Shown here: in pieces, positions 24,330-33,590 of the stretch
Layout of the letters: each line of letters starts with the position of its first letter
How positions within the stretch are numbered: position 1 is the stretch's first letter
Source: Candidatus Kuenenia stuttgartensis
Lineage (GTDB): Bacteria; Planctomycetota; Planctomycetia; Planctomycetales; Planctomycetaceae
Length of the DNA stretch: 64,000 nucleotides
Direction of reading: 5' to 3'
NCBI GenBank assembly: GCA_945904015.1
Contig: CAMDPK010000016.1
Span: 1-64,000, forward strand
Position numbers and translations under genes: made by a program
Notes under the pieces: generated by a model
Databases searched by the model: none
What the model was told of the DNA's origin: nothing
What the model saw: only the letters and a program-made list of their open reading frames with translations

Positions 24330-25907
24330 ATGCGATCCATTCCGGTGACGATGACTTGGGAGATGCTGACTCGCGGACGCTGGAGTCTGCTGGCCTTCGC
24401 GCTGGCGGCGAATGCGTTGCCAGTGCTGCTCCTCACCGCGCTGCGCCACGAAGCGGGGTTCGATCCCGACGATCCCAGCATGTTGGTGATGCAGGTCACG
24501 ATGATCCAAATTCAAATGTTTATTTTCGGATGCGCGGCGTTTGACGCGCAGGGTCGGCCATCGCGGTTGTACGCGATGCCGATTCCGACATCGTCGCTCG
24601 TGGCTTGGCAGATGTTGCCGTCGATGGTGCTGGTCGGGTTGGAGGCCCTGGCGAGCACCGCGTGCTTGAATGCGGCGTTCGATCTGAACTGGCCGCTGTG
24701 GGGGCCGGCGCTGTTCGCGGCTGTCGGAGTGGCGGCCATCCAGGCGGTGATGTGGTCGATGGAGAAATCGGCGTGGCTGCCCGTGTCCGTGGGGATTGTC
24801 GCAGCGATGCTTGGACTCTGGTTCAAATCTCGGATTGGGCCAATGTTCTCAATGCCGACGCATTCGTGGGTCGAACTCACACCGGGAGAGGTCTTCACGT
24901 TGCTGACGTTCGCGGGACTCTCGTACTACGCGGCCGTCGTGGGAGTTGCTCGGCGTCGCTGCGGCGAGCCGTTGCCGTCACTGGGGATTATCACTTGGAT
25001 CGAACGGGTCTGTGATCCGCCGCCGGACGTCGGTGCTCCGTTCACGACTCCCGAGCAGGCGTACTTCTGGTTCGAGTGGCGGAAAAAGGGTTGGGTCATG
25101 CCATTCACGGTCGTGTTTGGAATGGTGGTCGGGCTGGGGATCTGGGTTCTTTTCATCCGCGAGTTGAAGGACTTGTTCGAGGGCTTCGTCGCCGGTGGTG
25201 CGATGTTGACGCTGATGGGGTTCATGGGTTTCGTCTTGGGAATCGTCGGTCCCAATGATCAGACTTTCGAGATGGGGCACTTCCTCGCGACACGTCCGCT
25301 GACGAACACCGAGATGTCACGCACGCTGCTGAAAGTCTTGGGCAAGAGCGTGCTCATCGCGTGGACCATCTGGGCCGTGCCGTTTGTGATTCTCACGGCC
25401 ATTCTTTTCGCGAAGGGTGCCATCCCGTCCGTTGAGCTTCTGAACGATTGGGGCTGGTGGTATTTCCCGATGACGTTGCTGGGATGTTGGACGCTCACAT
25501 CCGTCCTGGCTTCGATATCGATGACGGGGCGATCCAAGCTGCTGGCTCAATTGATCTGCGGTGTGCTCGCAGCCTTCTTCGGATTGGGGCTGTTCTGCAA
25601 CTACGCACTGCCTGTTGAGTCGCGGCCGACCTTCAATCGTGGAGTTGGCATCGTCGTTGGAGTGGTGATTGCGCTGGGAACGGTCTGGGCGTTTGTGTCG
25701 GCGCGGCGTCAAGCACTGATCGGATCGCCGACAGTCGCGAGCGCGTTCAGCGTGTGGGCGGTACTCGGTGGATTGATTGTGCACGATTGGGTGCAGCATC
25801 CCGCTCGGCCGCTGATGCCGGGCGTGTTGGTCGCCTGCCTGGCGACGCTGGTCGTGGCACCGCTGGCGACGGCACCACTCGCGCTGGCGTGGAATCGCAA
25901 TCGGTAA
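24330..25907 (+). CDS. ABC transporter permease
   Basis: A 525-residue integral membrane protein with about 12 hydrophobic segments and no ATPase motif. It starts at ATG 24330 (MRSIPVTMTWEMLTRGRWS); earlier in-frame codons lie in the palindrome. Position after the GntR regulator and ABC ATPase marks it as the partner permease. A soluble loop with CDPPPDV separates two membrane halves. Sequence does not tell the substrate. Confidence 0.88.
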   Translation: MRSIPVTMTWEMLTRGRWSLLAFALAANALPVLLLTALRHEAGFDPDDPSMLVMQVTMIQIQMFIFGCAAFDAQGRPSRLYAMPIPTSSLVAWQMLPSMVLVGLEALASTACLNAAFDLNWPLWGPALFAAVGVAAIQAVMWSMEKSAWLPVSVGIVAAMLGLWFKSRIGPMFSMPTHSWVELTPGEVFTLLTFAGLSYYAAVVGVARRRCGEPLPSLGIITWIERVCDPPPDVGAPFTTPEQAYFWFEWRKKGWVMPFTVVFGMVVGLGIWVLFIRELKDLFEGFVAGGAMLTLMGFMGFVLGIVGPNDQTFEMGHFLATRPLTNTEMSRTLLKVLGKSVLIAWTIWAVPFVILTAILFAKGAIPSVELLNDWGWWYFPMTLLGCWTLTSVLASISMTGRSKLLAQLICGVLAAFFGLGLFCNYALPVESRPTFNRGVGIVVGVVIALGTVWAFVSARRQALIGSPTVASAFSVWAVLGGLIVHDWVQHPARPLMPGVLVACLATLVVAPLATAPLALAWNRNR

Positions 25908-25963
25908 CGCGACGAATCCTGCGGAGTTCTTCTGAACGGACGCGGAAGGTTCTTCGAGGCGAT

Positions 25964-26914
25964 TTAGGAGAATGCGCGGCGCAGCAAGTCCAAGCTCTTC
26001 GGGATCGCAGTGGCCGGTGCTTCTTTGCCTTCCATCTCCAGCGAAATGTAGCCGCGATAATTGGCTCGGCGGAGGATGTCGGCGACACGGGCGTAGTCGA
26101 TGTCGAGCGCGTACCACTCGCCGCCGCCGAAGTACGTTTTGGCTTGCACGAGCACTGCGTGCGGCGCGAGCCTCTCCATTTGCTCGTACATGTTTTCGAG
26201 GAAGTTGCCGGTGTCGAGCGTTGCCTTGAGCCACGGCGACTTGAGCGTGTTGAGCACTCGAAGCACGCCGGTCGCTTCGCGGCCGAGGCCCCAATGGTTT
26301 TCGAGACCCATGACGACGCCGCACGCTTCCGCTTTGGGCAGTAACTTCTCGAAGCTGGCGTTGACCCAATCAAAACCTTGGTCGTCGGTGAATCCGGGAA
26401 GACGCGGCTCGATCCCTTTGTTGGCCATCAGTTCGTCGAAGTTCTTGCTGGTCCCCCAGCGGCCGGTGTTGACGCGGATCGTCGGAATGCCGAGTTCGTA
26501 GGCCATCTCCAGACAGCGTTCGGTGTGCTCGATGTTTTTCTGCCGCTTGTCATCATCCGGCGTCACGAAACCTTGGTGCGTCGAAAAGCCCATCAGGTCC
26601 AAGCCGAGCGAGAAGGCTCGCTGCTTGATTCGCCGCAGCAATGACTTGTCGACTGATCCGGCGCCGGCCTTTGCGGCCTCTTCCATGTGGACGTGCAGAA
26701 TCTCGACGCCGTCGAAGCCCATGTCGGCGGCTTGTTCGAGACACTTCTCGATCGGCACCGGGTCGCCGTGAAAATGCCAGAAGGAATACGTTGAGACGCC
26801 GATCCGATTCCGAACTCGCGACGGCGGCGGCTCCGCGCTCGTCGAAGTCGCCAGCACGCTCAGTCCCGCTGTCGCGGCCAAAGTTGTCAAAAGTTCGCGA
26901 CGAGTCTGTGTCAT
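25964..26914 (-). CDS. Tat-exported sugar phosphate isomerase/epimerase family protein
   Basis: A 316-residue TIM-barrel protein of the AP-endonuclease-2-like (xylose-isomerase-like) superfamily. The N-terminus is a Tat-type signal (TRRELLTTLAATAGLSVLA). Typical features are RNRIGVSTYSFW, GFDGVEILHVH, VMGLENHWG (metal ligand Glu) and ATLDTGNFLE. It probably isomerises or epimerises a sugar derivative outside the cytoplasm; the exact substrate is unknown. A 184-base gap upstream shows no other feature. Confidence 0.92.
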   Translation of the reverse strand: MTQTRRELLTTLAATAGLSVLATSTSAEPPPSRVRNRIGVSTYSFWHFHGDPVPIEKCLEQAADMGFDGVEILHVHMEEAAKAGAGSVDKSLLRRIKQRAFSLGLDLMGFSTHQGFVTPDDDKRQKNIEHTERCLEMAYELGIPTIRVNTGRWGTSKNFDELMANKGIEPRLPGFTDDQGFDWVNASFEKLLPKAEACGVVMGLENHWGLGREATGVLRVLNTLKSPWLKATLDTGNFLENMYEQMERLAPHAVLVQAKTYFGGGEWYALDIDYARVADILRRANYRGYISLEMEGKEAPATAIPKSLDLLRRAFS

Positions 26915-27098
26915 GAGTTCGCCCCTTCATGAAATTGGAAGGCCGCCAATCTAACCGCTTTCGCGTGGCAAAACAGAGTCATCCGAAAGTGGCACTTCCC
27001 CACGTCGATCGCTGTTTGCCTGCGGAGTGGAATCTGTTATTCCGCAGCCCCCGCAAATCGAGGTCAATGGCACCGGGGTGTTTCCAGGGAAAGCTGCG

Positions 27099-27758
27099 AT
27101 GAGCCGTTCAATCGAGTTCCAATCGTCATCGCGATTCGTCGCCGAGGAAGTGGCGAATCAATGGACTCACGGCATCGGCTTCGCTGTCAGCGTGCCGGCC
27201 GGTTGGTGGCTTGTCCGTTCCGCGATCGACAAGCATAACGATTCGTTGACTCTGGGCTGTGCGGTCTACGCGGTGACGTTGTCTCTGCTGTACGCCGCCT
27301 CGACATTGTCGCACAGCGTGCATCGCGGAATCTGGCGGCATCGGTTTCGGACGCTCGATCAGATCTGCATCTTCCTGCTGATCGCGGGGAATTTCACTCC
27401 GTTCGCAATGACGTTTCTCACGGAAGGCTGGCGCGGGGCGGTGTTGCCGGCGATGTGGGTGTTCGCCGTGACGGGGATCGTGGCAAAGCTGTTCGTCACG
27501 AAGCTGCACGCGGTGGCACCATCGTTTTATCTGCTGATGGGCTGGGTGCCGATTCTGCTGCTGCCAGAATTCTTTCGGCATCTGGGAAACGACGGAGTTG
27601 CCTGGATCGTGGCCGGGGGAGTCGCATACTCGGCCGGCATCTGGTTCCTCGTCAATGACGAACGACGCTTTCATCACGCCGTTTGGCATCTCTTCACGAT
27701 ACTCGGCAGCGCGTGCCATTACGTGCTGGCTCTAAATTACATCGTGCCGCGCGGCTGA
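27099..27758 (+). CDS. Hemolysin III family (PAQR-like) membrane protein
   Basis: A 219-residue protein with seven hydrophobic segments, of the YqfA/hemolysin III family. ANQWTHGIGFAVS carries the conserved His of helix 1; YAASTLSHSVHRG the Ser-His motif; FHHAVWHLFTILGSACHY the last His-rich motif. Members are related to PAQR receptors and may be zinc-dependent membrane amidases; hemolytic activity is not implied. ATG 27099 follows AGGGAAAG. The frame opens 24 codons earlier without family similarity. Confidence 0.93.
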   Translation: MSRSIEFQSSSRFVAEEVANQWTHGIGFAVSVPAGWWLVRSAIDKHNDSLTLGCAVYAVTLSLLYAASTLSHSVHRGIWRHRFRTLDQICIFLLIAGNFTPFAMTFLTEGWRGAVLPAMWVFAVTGIVAKLFVTKLHAVAPSFYLLMGWVPILLLPEFFRHLGNDGVAWIVAGGVAYSAGIWFLVNDERRFHHAVWHLFTILGSACHYVLALNYIVPRG

Positions 27759-27764
27759 GCTGTT

Positions 27765-27824
27765 CGTAGCCCGACCCCTTTTGGGTCGGGTGATTCTCGA
27801 ATTCGGCGAATCCATCAGGCTACG
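27765..27824. repeat. Nested palindromic element
   Basis: Outer arms CGTAGCC (27765-27771) and GGCTACG (27818-27824) enclose a small hairpin CCCGACCC/GGGTCGGG (27770-27790) and a second palindrome around GAATTC (27792-27812). It lies between two convergent genes. Confidence 0.75.
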
Positions 27825-27858
27825 GAATTTAGGGAACGGAGCCGTGTTCCGGACGCGG

Positions 27859-28557
27859 TCACCAGCGGCCGCGAGTGCTTGCCTGCAACGTCTGAAAATT
27901 CTGGAAGCCGAGCAGGGCGAACATGATGATCTGGAAGCGATTCCCGTCACCGTGCTGAGCGAACTCGAACGCGCGCCAACTGACAATTCCGGCGCAGACC
28001 AAGATCGAGAGTTTGAGCGCCAGTTCCCACGAGTCGAATGCTCGGAATCTCCCGATGACGAGGTGCGCAATGCGACCTCCGTCCAGCGGCCAGACCGGAA
28101 TCAGATTCAGCAGGCTCCACGACCAATTGGCCCAGAGGAGCACCTCGAGCAGGGTCAGCACATAGTCGTGAGCGGTCACGATCTGCATCGGAAACTGACG
28201 CACCAGAAGCGTCAACACACCCCACAACAGAAACCCCGCCGCCGGCCCGGCCGCAGCGATGATGATGTTGCCCATCCGCGATGGGTTCACGTTGCAGGTC
28301 GCATAGCCGCCGAAGAATTGCAGCACGATCTCGGAGCGGCCGCCGTAATGACGGGTCGCGAAGGCATGTCCCAGTTCGTGAATCAGAATCGAAATGAAGA
28401 CGGCGAGGACTCCGACCAGCTTGAGATCGAGCCGATCCGACACATTCCAAATCACGATGGCTGACGTCAGCCAAAACATCGGATGCACGCGGATGGGAAA
28501 TCCAAAACAGCGGAAACGCAGGTCGTAATCGGTCGGTGCGATTTGCTGGCCAAGCAT
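27859..28557 (-). CDS. Site-2 protease family (M50) membrane metalloprotease
   Basis: A 232-residue membrane protein. HELGHAFATRHYGG holds the zinc-binding HExxH (about residues 63-67), and NLIPVWPLDGGRI carries the third ligand Asp (LDG) near residue 150. The hydrophobic segments around both motifs fit the short rhomboid-like M50 peptidases that cut within membranes. There is no PDZ or CBS domain. Substrate unknown; often an anti-sigma factor. It diverges from dapL. Confidence 0.93.
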   Translation of the reverse strand: MLGQQIAPTDYDLRFRCFGFPIRVHPMFWLTSAIVIWNVSDRLDLKLVGVLAVFISILIHELGHAFATRHYGGRSEIVLQFFGGYATCNVNPSRMGNIIIAAAGPAAGFLLWGVLTLLVRQFPMQIVTAHDYVLTLLEVLLWANWSWSLLNLIPVWPLDGGRIAHLVIGRFRAFDSWELALKLSILVCAGIVSWRAFEFAQHGDGNRFQIIMFALLGFQNFQTLQASTRGRW

Positions 28558-28742
28558 GGTGGAATCCGAGGTCTGAGTCGAAGAACTGCGAGACTGTAGT
28601 CATCTCGCGGAGAACGGCAAAGCCGCGCGACGGACGTCGATTGTCGCGGCGAATGGGCACCTCTAAACTCGCTGCTCGTTTGAGTTGGTCCGGCTCCTGA
28701 CAGGCTGGATGTTTCGTTCCTCGCAATCACAAGCAACGCATC

Positions 28743-29975
28743 ATGGCTCGCATCAACGACAATTATTTGAAGCTCAAAGCGGGATACCTCTTCCCGGAAA
28801 TCGGTCGCCGCGTGGCGAAGTTCGCTGCGGAAAATCCCTCGGTCAACATCATTCGGCTGGGGATCGGTGATGTCACCGAACCTCTGATCCCGGCGGTTGT
28901 CGAGGCGTTTCATCGGGCCGTCGACGAGATGGCTCGGCGCGACACGTTCAAAGGCTACGGGCCGGAGCAGGGCTATGAGTTCCTGCGAACCGCAATCGCT
29001 CAGAACGACTATCAGGCTCGCGGAGCGGACGTGTCGGCGGACGAGATCTTCGTCTCGGACGGCTCGAAGTGCGACACGGGGAACATCCTCGACATCTTCG
29101 GCGACGACAACGTCATCGCCGTGACCGATCCGGTCTATCCGGTCTACGTCGACACGAACGTGATGGCGGGACACACCGGCCCGGCCGATGACGCCGGACG
29201 CTACGGCGGACTGGTCTACATCCCGATGACCGCCGCGAACGGATTCACTCCCGCGCTGCCAGATCGCAAGGTCGATCTGATTTATCTCTGCTTCCCGAAC
29301 AACCCGACGGGAACGGTCATCAGCAAAGAGGCGCTGACCAAGTGGGTCGAGTACGCAAAGGCCAACGACGCCATCATCCTCTACGACGCGGCCTACGAGT
29401 CGTACATCACCGATCCGACGGTGCCGCACTCGATCTTCGAGATTCCCGGCGCGAAGGAAGTCGCGTTGGAATTCCGCAGCTTCAGCAAGACGGCTGGTTT
29501 TACAGGGACGCGCTGTGCGTTCACGGTCGTGCCGAAGGCGCTGAAAGGGAAGACGTCTTCCGGCCAGAGCGTGGACATTCACCCGCTGTGGAATCGCCGG
29601 CAGAGCACGAAGTTCAACGGCGTGTCGTACCCGATCCAAAAGGCCGCCGCCGCGATTTATTCGCCTGAAGGCAAGCAGCAGATTCGCGACATGATCGCGT
29701 TCTACCTGACGAACGCGCGGTTGATCCGCGAGGGCTTGCAGCGAGCGAACATCGAAGTCCACGGCGGAGTGAATGCACCGTATGTGTGGCTGAAAACTCC
29801 GCGCAATCTGTCGAGCTGGGACTTCTTCGATTTGTTGCTGTCGAAGGCGCACCTCGTCGGGACACCGGGCAGCGGCTTCGGAGCGGCCGGCGAGGGCTAC
29901 TTCCGATTGTCGGCCTTCAACAGCCGGGAGAAAATCGAAGAAGCCGTCGCGCGATTCCAAAAAGTGGTAGGGTGA
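28743..29975 (+). CDS. dapL: LL-diaminopimelate aminotransferase
   Basis: PLP enzyme that converts tetrahydrodipicolinate directly to LL-diaminopimelate for lysine synthesis. The 410-residue length and the start [20 protein letters not shown] are typical of Dap[22 protein letters not shown] and [15 protein letters not shown] (PLP Lys) are present. The DapL route is used by planctomycetes, chlamydiae, plants and others, and fits the taxon. The upstream 185 bases show no attenuator. Confidence 0.96.
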   Translation: MARINDNYLKLKAGYLFPEIGRRVAKFAAENPSVNIIRLGIGDVTEPLIPAVVEAFHRAVDEMARRDTFKGYGPEQGYEFLRTAIAQNDYQARGADVSADEIFVSDGSKCDTGNILDIFGDDNVIAVTDPVYPVYVDTNVMAGHTGPADDAGRYGGLVYIPMTAANGFTPALPDRKVDLIYLCFPNNPTGTVISKEALTKWVEYAKANDAIILYDAAYESYITDPTVPHSIFEIPGAKEVALEFRSFSKTAGFTGTRCAFTVVPKALKGKTSSGQSVDIHPLWNRRQSTKFNGVSYPIQKAAAAIYSPEGKQQIRDMIAFYLTNARLIREGLQRANIEVHGGVNAPYVWLKTPRNLSSWDFFDLLLSKAHLVGTPGSGFGAAGEGYFRLSAFNSREKIEEAVARFQKVVG

Positions 29976-30008
29976 TCGCTCAGGCTCACTCGCCGGACGA
30001 GGTGCCGT

Positions 30009-30230
30009 ATGTGGTTCTACTACGTCTTCGGAGGCTACATCGGCGGGCTGTTGGCAGCCCTGGTGCTGAGCGTTCTCGTTCTGTTGGTCGTCTGCTGGTG
30101 TTGCGGAGTGAGTCTTGATTCGCTGCTCGATTGGGGAGAACAGTCTGCGACTCTGACCTGTTTCCACTGCGGTCAGCAAACGTCCTCCAGTGGCAAGACG
30201 TGTGAGCACTGCGGCGGTGAGCTGCAATGA
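30009..30230 (+). CDS. Small membrane protein with zinc-ribbon tail
   Basis: A 73-residue protein: one or two membrane helices (about residues 4-35) and a C-terminal zinc ribbon, CFHCGQQTSSSGKTCEHCGGE, with two CxxC pairs. It is followed by a second gene of the same layout, so the pair looks like a tandem duplication. Function unknown; zinc-ribbon tails often mediate protein contacts. Confidence 0.8.
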   Translation: MWFYYVFGGYIGGLLAALVLSVLVLLVVCWCCGVSLDSLLDWGEQSATLTCFHCGQQTSSSGKTCEHCGGELQ

Positions 30231-30246
30231 AGAATGGTCATCAATG

Positions 30247-30447
30247 ATGGGAATCAGTTTCATCGGGTTGATCCTCGTTGCCGTGGTTGGCTTGGCATTG
30301 ATCTTCGGATTGGTCAAGGGATTGTCGGCAATGCTCGGCCTGTTCAAATCGGTACAAGGCGGGCACGCGACACTCGCCTGTCCGCACTGTGGCCAGCAGA
30401 CGTCTCACGCCAACGGACGGTGCGATGCCTGCGGTGTTGAGTTGTGA
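30247..30447 (+). CDS. Small membrane protein with zinc-ribbon tail, second copy
   Basis: A 66-residue protein (67 from ATG 30244) with one membrane helix (ISFIGLILVAVVGLALIFGL) and a C-terminal zinc ribbon CPHCGQQTSHANGRCDACG. It begins 14-17 bases after the first copy and shares CGQQTS and the CxxC spacing. The frame is open further upstream, overlapping the first gene, but the helix begins at this ATG. Function unknown. Confidence 0.78.
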   Translation: MGISFIGLILVAVVGLALIFGLVKGLSAMLGLFKSVQGGHATLACPHCGQQTSHANGRCDACGVEL

Positions 30448-30450
30448 TTT

Positions 30451-30515
30451 TTGTAGGATGGGCACTCTTGCCCGTCCGGTTTTCTCTGCGACGGGCAAGA
30501 GTGCCCATCCTACAA
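30451..30515. repeat. Palindromic element, family B
   Basis: Perfect 26-base arms (30451-30476 and 30490-30515), TTGTAGGATGGGCACTCTTG core, 13-base loop. It lies between the zinc-ribbon pair and the DtxR-type gene. Confidence 0.94.
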
Positions 30516-30530
30516 ACGCGAACGTGCCTC

Positions 30531-31196
30531 ATGCCCAGCTTGACCGTCGAAAACTATCTCAAAGCCATTTGGCAGATTGGTGCCACTACGGGGTCGTCGT
30601 CGGTCTCGACGGGGAAGCTCGCGCAGAGCCTGAAGGTCTCGCCCGGCACTGTCACCAGCATGCAGAAAGCATTGGCCGAGGCGGGACTGGCTTCGTATCG
30701 GCCGTATGAAGGGGTCAGTCTGACTGAGGCCGGTCGCACGCTTGCCCTGCGAATGTTGCGGCGGCATCGGTTGATCGAGTTGTTTCTCGTGCAGACGCTG
30801 GGTCTGACGTGGGATCAAGTCCACGAAGAGGCCGAGAACATGGAGCACGCCGTCAGTGATTTTCTGATCGACCGCATCGATGATTTCCTCGGCAACCCGG
30901 TGTGCGATCCGCACGGCGATCCGATCCCGACGGCGAACGGCGATCTGCGGACCAGTGGCGAGGAAAGCCGGCCGCTCAACAGTGTTCCTGTTGGCTCCAA
31001 GGTGCGATTGGTGCGGGTGCTCAATCAAGACGCCGACTTTCTGCGATACCTCACCGAATCGGATTTGTCGATCGGCGCGACCGCTCTTGTGGAGCAGGTG
31101 AACGAGGCCGCCGGACTCGTGTCGCTGCGCCGCGGAGACCGGTCGGTCGCGATGGGTCGCGCGGCCGCAGAGCAGTTGCTCGTGGTCCTGCAATGA
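30531..31196 (+). CDS. DtxR/MntR family metal-dependent transcriptional regulator
   Basis: A 221-residue repressor. The N-terminal winged helix (SLTVENYLKAIWQIG, LKVSPGTVTSMQKAL recognition helix) is followed by the metal-binding dimer domain RRHRLIELFLVQTLGLTW ... VHEEAENMEHAVSD, which holds the His and Glu ligands of the family. The C-terminal 75 residues form an SH3/FeoA-like domain. It probably senses Mn or Fe. No transporter gene adjoins it, so its targets are likely elsewhere. ATG 30531 was chosen because the frame upstream lies in the palindrome. Confidence 0.92.
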   Translation: MPSLTVENYLKAIWQIGATTGSSSVSTGKLAQSLKVSPGTVTSMQKALAEAGLASYRPYEGVSLTEAGRTLALRMLRRHRLIELFLVQTLGLTWDQVHEEAENMEHAVSDFLIDRIDDFLGNPVCDPHGDPIPTANGDLRTSGEESRPLNSVPVGSKVRLVRVLNQDADFLRYLTESDLSIGATALVEQVNEAAGLVSLRRGDRSVAMGRAAAEQLLVVLQ

Positions 31197-31335
31197 CGAG
31201 GGACTGCGAGCATTGCGATTGATTTGCTCGCCGGTATGCTGTCCCGCCAGTTCGACCGCGTCAGCCAAGCGGAACTGAACCATTCGCGTCCGACCGCGAA
31301 CTCGTGACTTGGTTGTGTTTCAGGATGTCCCCCGA

Positions 31336-32868
31336 ATGTCTGCCGACCCCTCGCTCGCCCCCGCCGATCCCGCTGTGACTGTTGACTCGATTGCGGAGAC
31401 CAATCCGCCCGCTGAAGAGTCTTCGCGCCGAGTCACGCTCAGCCCGACCGGCGCTGATGAATTCCAAGCGGTCGGCTCAATTGCTCCTGGCAAGTTGGAG
31501 GGGAATCGCGAGCGGGTACGAGATATCGATGCTGAAGCCGAACGCGAAGCGCGGCCGATGCGCGATCTCCCGATTCCGCGCCAACAAGCCTCTGTTGAAG
31601 TTCCGCTCGAACAGGATCTCGACGCCGCGATGGAAGCGGAGATCAACGCCGCGATGGGCGGCGGTGCAACCTCCACCGAAGGAGTGCTCGGAACGGTCAC
31701 GGCGGCGGTTGCCGAAGCTCCGGCCGAAGACTCGCTGCATCAAGGCAAACGTCTGAAGGGCAAGGTCGCGTTGCTGCACGGCGAGGACATGTTTCTGGAC
31801 CTGGGCTTCCGCTCGCAGGGCATCCTGCCGCTCAAGCAATACGAGGGGAAAGAAGTTCCGGCGGTCGGCACCGAGATCGACGTCATCGTTCACAAGGTCA
31901 GCCCGGAAGAGGGACTGATTCACGTTAGCCTGCCGAGCGGCCGCCAAAAGGTCTCTGGCAATTGGGATGCCGTGCAAGCGGGACTCGTCGTCGATTGCAT
32001 GGTCACGAAATCGAACAAGGGTGGCCTGGAAGTCACCGTCGGTTCGCTGCGAGGATTCCTCCCGTCAGGACAAGTCGACCTGCGGTTCATCGAGAATCTT
32101 GATTCCTTCATCGGCCAAAAGCTGACGGTCAAAATCATCGAGGCGAACAAGGCGAAGCGGAACCTGATCGTCAGCCGCCGAGCATTGCTGCTCGAAGAGC
32201 GCGCTCTGGCTGAAGAGCAAATTCTCAAAACGCTGGAGGTTGGCCAAACGCTCGATGGCACCGTGAAGTCGGTGAAGGATTACGGCGCGTTCGTGGACTT
32301 GGGCGGCATCGACGGCTTTGTTCACATCGGACAGATGAGCTGGCAACACATCAAGCATCCCAGCGAAGTGCTCGCTGAAGGTCAGGCGGTGAAGGTCAAG
32401 GTCGTCACGATCAGTGACGACAAAAAGAAGATCGGCCTGAGCATCAAACAGACGAGTCACAGCCCGTGGGACTTGGCCGCCTCGAAATACTTCCAAGGCC
32501 AAACGGTCAGCGGCAAGGTCACCCGAACGACAGACTTCGGTGCGTTCGTGGAACTCGAACCGGGCGTCGAGGGCATGGTCCACATCAGCGAGCTGGACTA
32601 CAAACGAGTCATCCGCGTCACCGACGTGGTCTCCGCCGGCCAAACGATCGAGGTCCAAGTTCAGAGCGTCGATCCCGTCAAACACCGCATCAGCCTGTCG
32701 CTCAAAGCCCTCAGAGCTAAGCCCGAACCGGCTGCGCCTCCGCCAGAAGAAGCGTCAGCCGAACCCGCCGCGCCGCCGCCGAAACGCAAGACGCCGCTCA
32801 AAGGTGGCCGCGAAAGAGAAGAGCCACGCGGCGGCGGAATGTTCGGAAATCCGTCGGACTTCAAGTAG
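31336..32868 (+). CDS. rpsA: S1 RNA-binding domain protein (ribosomal protein S1-like)
   Basis: A 510-residue protein with four S1 domains, starting at about residues 136, 208, 301 and 386. The third (DGTVKSVKDYGAFVDLGG) and fourth (GKVTRTTDFGAFVELEPG) match the consensus best. Residues 1-130 are acidic and disordered, and the tail is Pro/Lys/Arg-rich. Bacterial S1 usually has four to six domains and helps mRNAs bind the ribosome. The unusual N-terminal extension leaves open that this is an S1 paralog. ATG 31336 is nine codons inside the open frame; the earlier one is also possible. Confidence 0.85.
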   Translation: MSADPSLAPADPAVTVDSIAETNPPAEESSRRVTLSPTGADEFQAVGSIAPGKLEGNRERVRDIDAEAEREARPMRDLPIPRQQASVEVPLEQDLDAAMEAEINAAMGGGATSTEGVLGTVTAAVAEAPAEDSLHQGKRLKGKVALLHGEDMFLDLGFRSQGILPLKQYEGKEVPAVGTEIDVIVHKVSPEEGLIHVSLPSGRQKVSGNWDAVQAGLVVDCMVTKSNKGGLEVTVGSLRGFLPSGQVDLRFIENLDSFIGQKLTVKIIEANKAKRNLIVSRRALLLEERALAEEQILKTLEVGQTLDGTVKSVKDYGAFVDLGGIDGFVHIGQMSWQHIKHPSEVLAEGQAVKVKVVTISDDKKKIGLSIKQTSHSPWDLAASKYFQGQTVSGKVTRTTDFGAFVELEPGVEGMVHISELDYKRVIRVTDVVSAGQTIEVQVQSVDPVKHRISLSLKALRAKPEPAAPPPEEASAEPAAPPPKRKTPLKGGREREEPRGGGMFGNPSDFK

Positions 32869-32937
32869 TCCAGAATCCGCGATCGTTTGTCCGTCGATTT
32901 GCTTGCCAATTGATGCCCCTTCGCCCAAGGCTTCGCG

Positions 32938-33342
32938 ATGTTGCCCGAATTGAATGGTCGGGGTGTCCTGCCGGTGGGCCTTCATCCTTGTTCCGAGGCC
33001 GAACTCACCGAGCGATTCGGTCGGGGATCACCGGAACGCGAAGTTGAAATCAACGAACTGCGGCAATTCATTGACTGGTGTCGCCGAACCGGAGTCCGTC
33101 GGCTGTTGATTGACGGCAGTATTGTCACGGCGAAAGTGGACCCAATTGACGTAGACGTCCTGATCCTGCCGAAGAGAGGTGTGACCGTCGCGGAGCTGCC
33201 GCCAAAATCGGAAGACCTCGTCTGGCCCTTCTTGCAGGTACAGGTCGCTGTGGATGAAAATGACTTCGACGTGTGGGCGCGAGTGGACTTCGCCATCGAC
33301 CACAGAGGTGTCCCGAAAGGGGCGGTGGAGATCAAGCTATGA
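32938..33342 (+). CDS. Nucleotidyltransferase-fold protein (DUF6932-like)
   Basis: A 134-residue protein beginning LNGRGVLPVGLHPCSEAELTERFG, the signature I associate with the DUF6932 group. LLIDGSIVTAKVDPIDVDVLI matches the minimal nucleotidyltransferase motif (Gly-Ser, then Asp-x-Asp after 9 residues). A 69-residue gene overlaps its stop by 4 bases (ATGA). Small nucleotidyltransferases paired with a second short gene often form toxin-antitoxin-type modules, but there is no direct proof here. Confidence 0.75.
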   Translation: MLPELNGRGVLPVGLHPCSEAELTERFGRGSPEREVEINELRQFIDWCRRTGVRRLLIDGSIVTAKVDPIDVDVLILPKRGVTVAELPPKSEDLVWPFLQVQVAVDENDFDVWARVDFAIDHRGVPKGAVEIKL

Positions 33343-33548
33343 TTGAGCACCTCACTCTCGAAGGTTACGAAGCCACGAAAACCAAATTGGCACTGATGGA
33401 ACAACGGCTGGCTGATCTTGAGCCTCGTACCGATGTGTCTCCCGATCACAAAGACGCGACGCGGCAGTCGTACCTGAGAATGATCGGCCGGTATCGTGCC
33501 GAGATGAACTTGTACGAAGCGACTCAAAAAATGGCTTCGGCCACCTAA
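33339..33548 (+). CDS. Small helical partner of the nucleotidyltransferase-like protein
   Basis: A 69-residue, mostly alpha-helical and charged protein (EGYEATKTKLALMEQRLADLE, then LRMIGRYRAEMNLYEATQK). Its ATG overlaps the upstream stop (ATGA), so the two are translationally coupled. The pattern suggests a coiled-coil or partner protein. No family is recognised. Confidence 0.7.
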   Translation: MIEHLTLEGYEATKTKLALMEQRLADLEPRTDVSPDHKDATRQSYLRMIGRYRAEMNLYEATQKMASAT

Positions 33549-33590
33549 ATTCCGTTTCAGGAAGCAACGGAGTCTTCACGGAGTCATCAG

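Noticed and set aside
28467-30347. 626-codon minus-strand frame across dapL
   Set aside because: Antisense to dapL, whose PLP motifs are complete; no motif in the antisense product.
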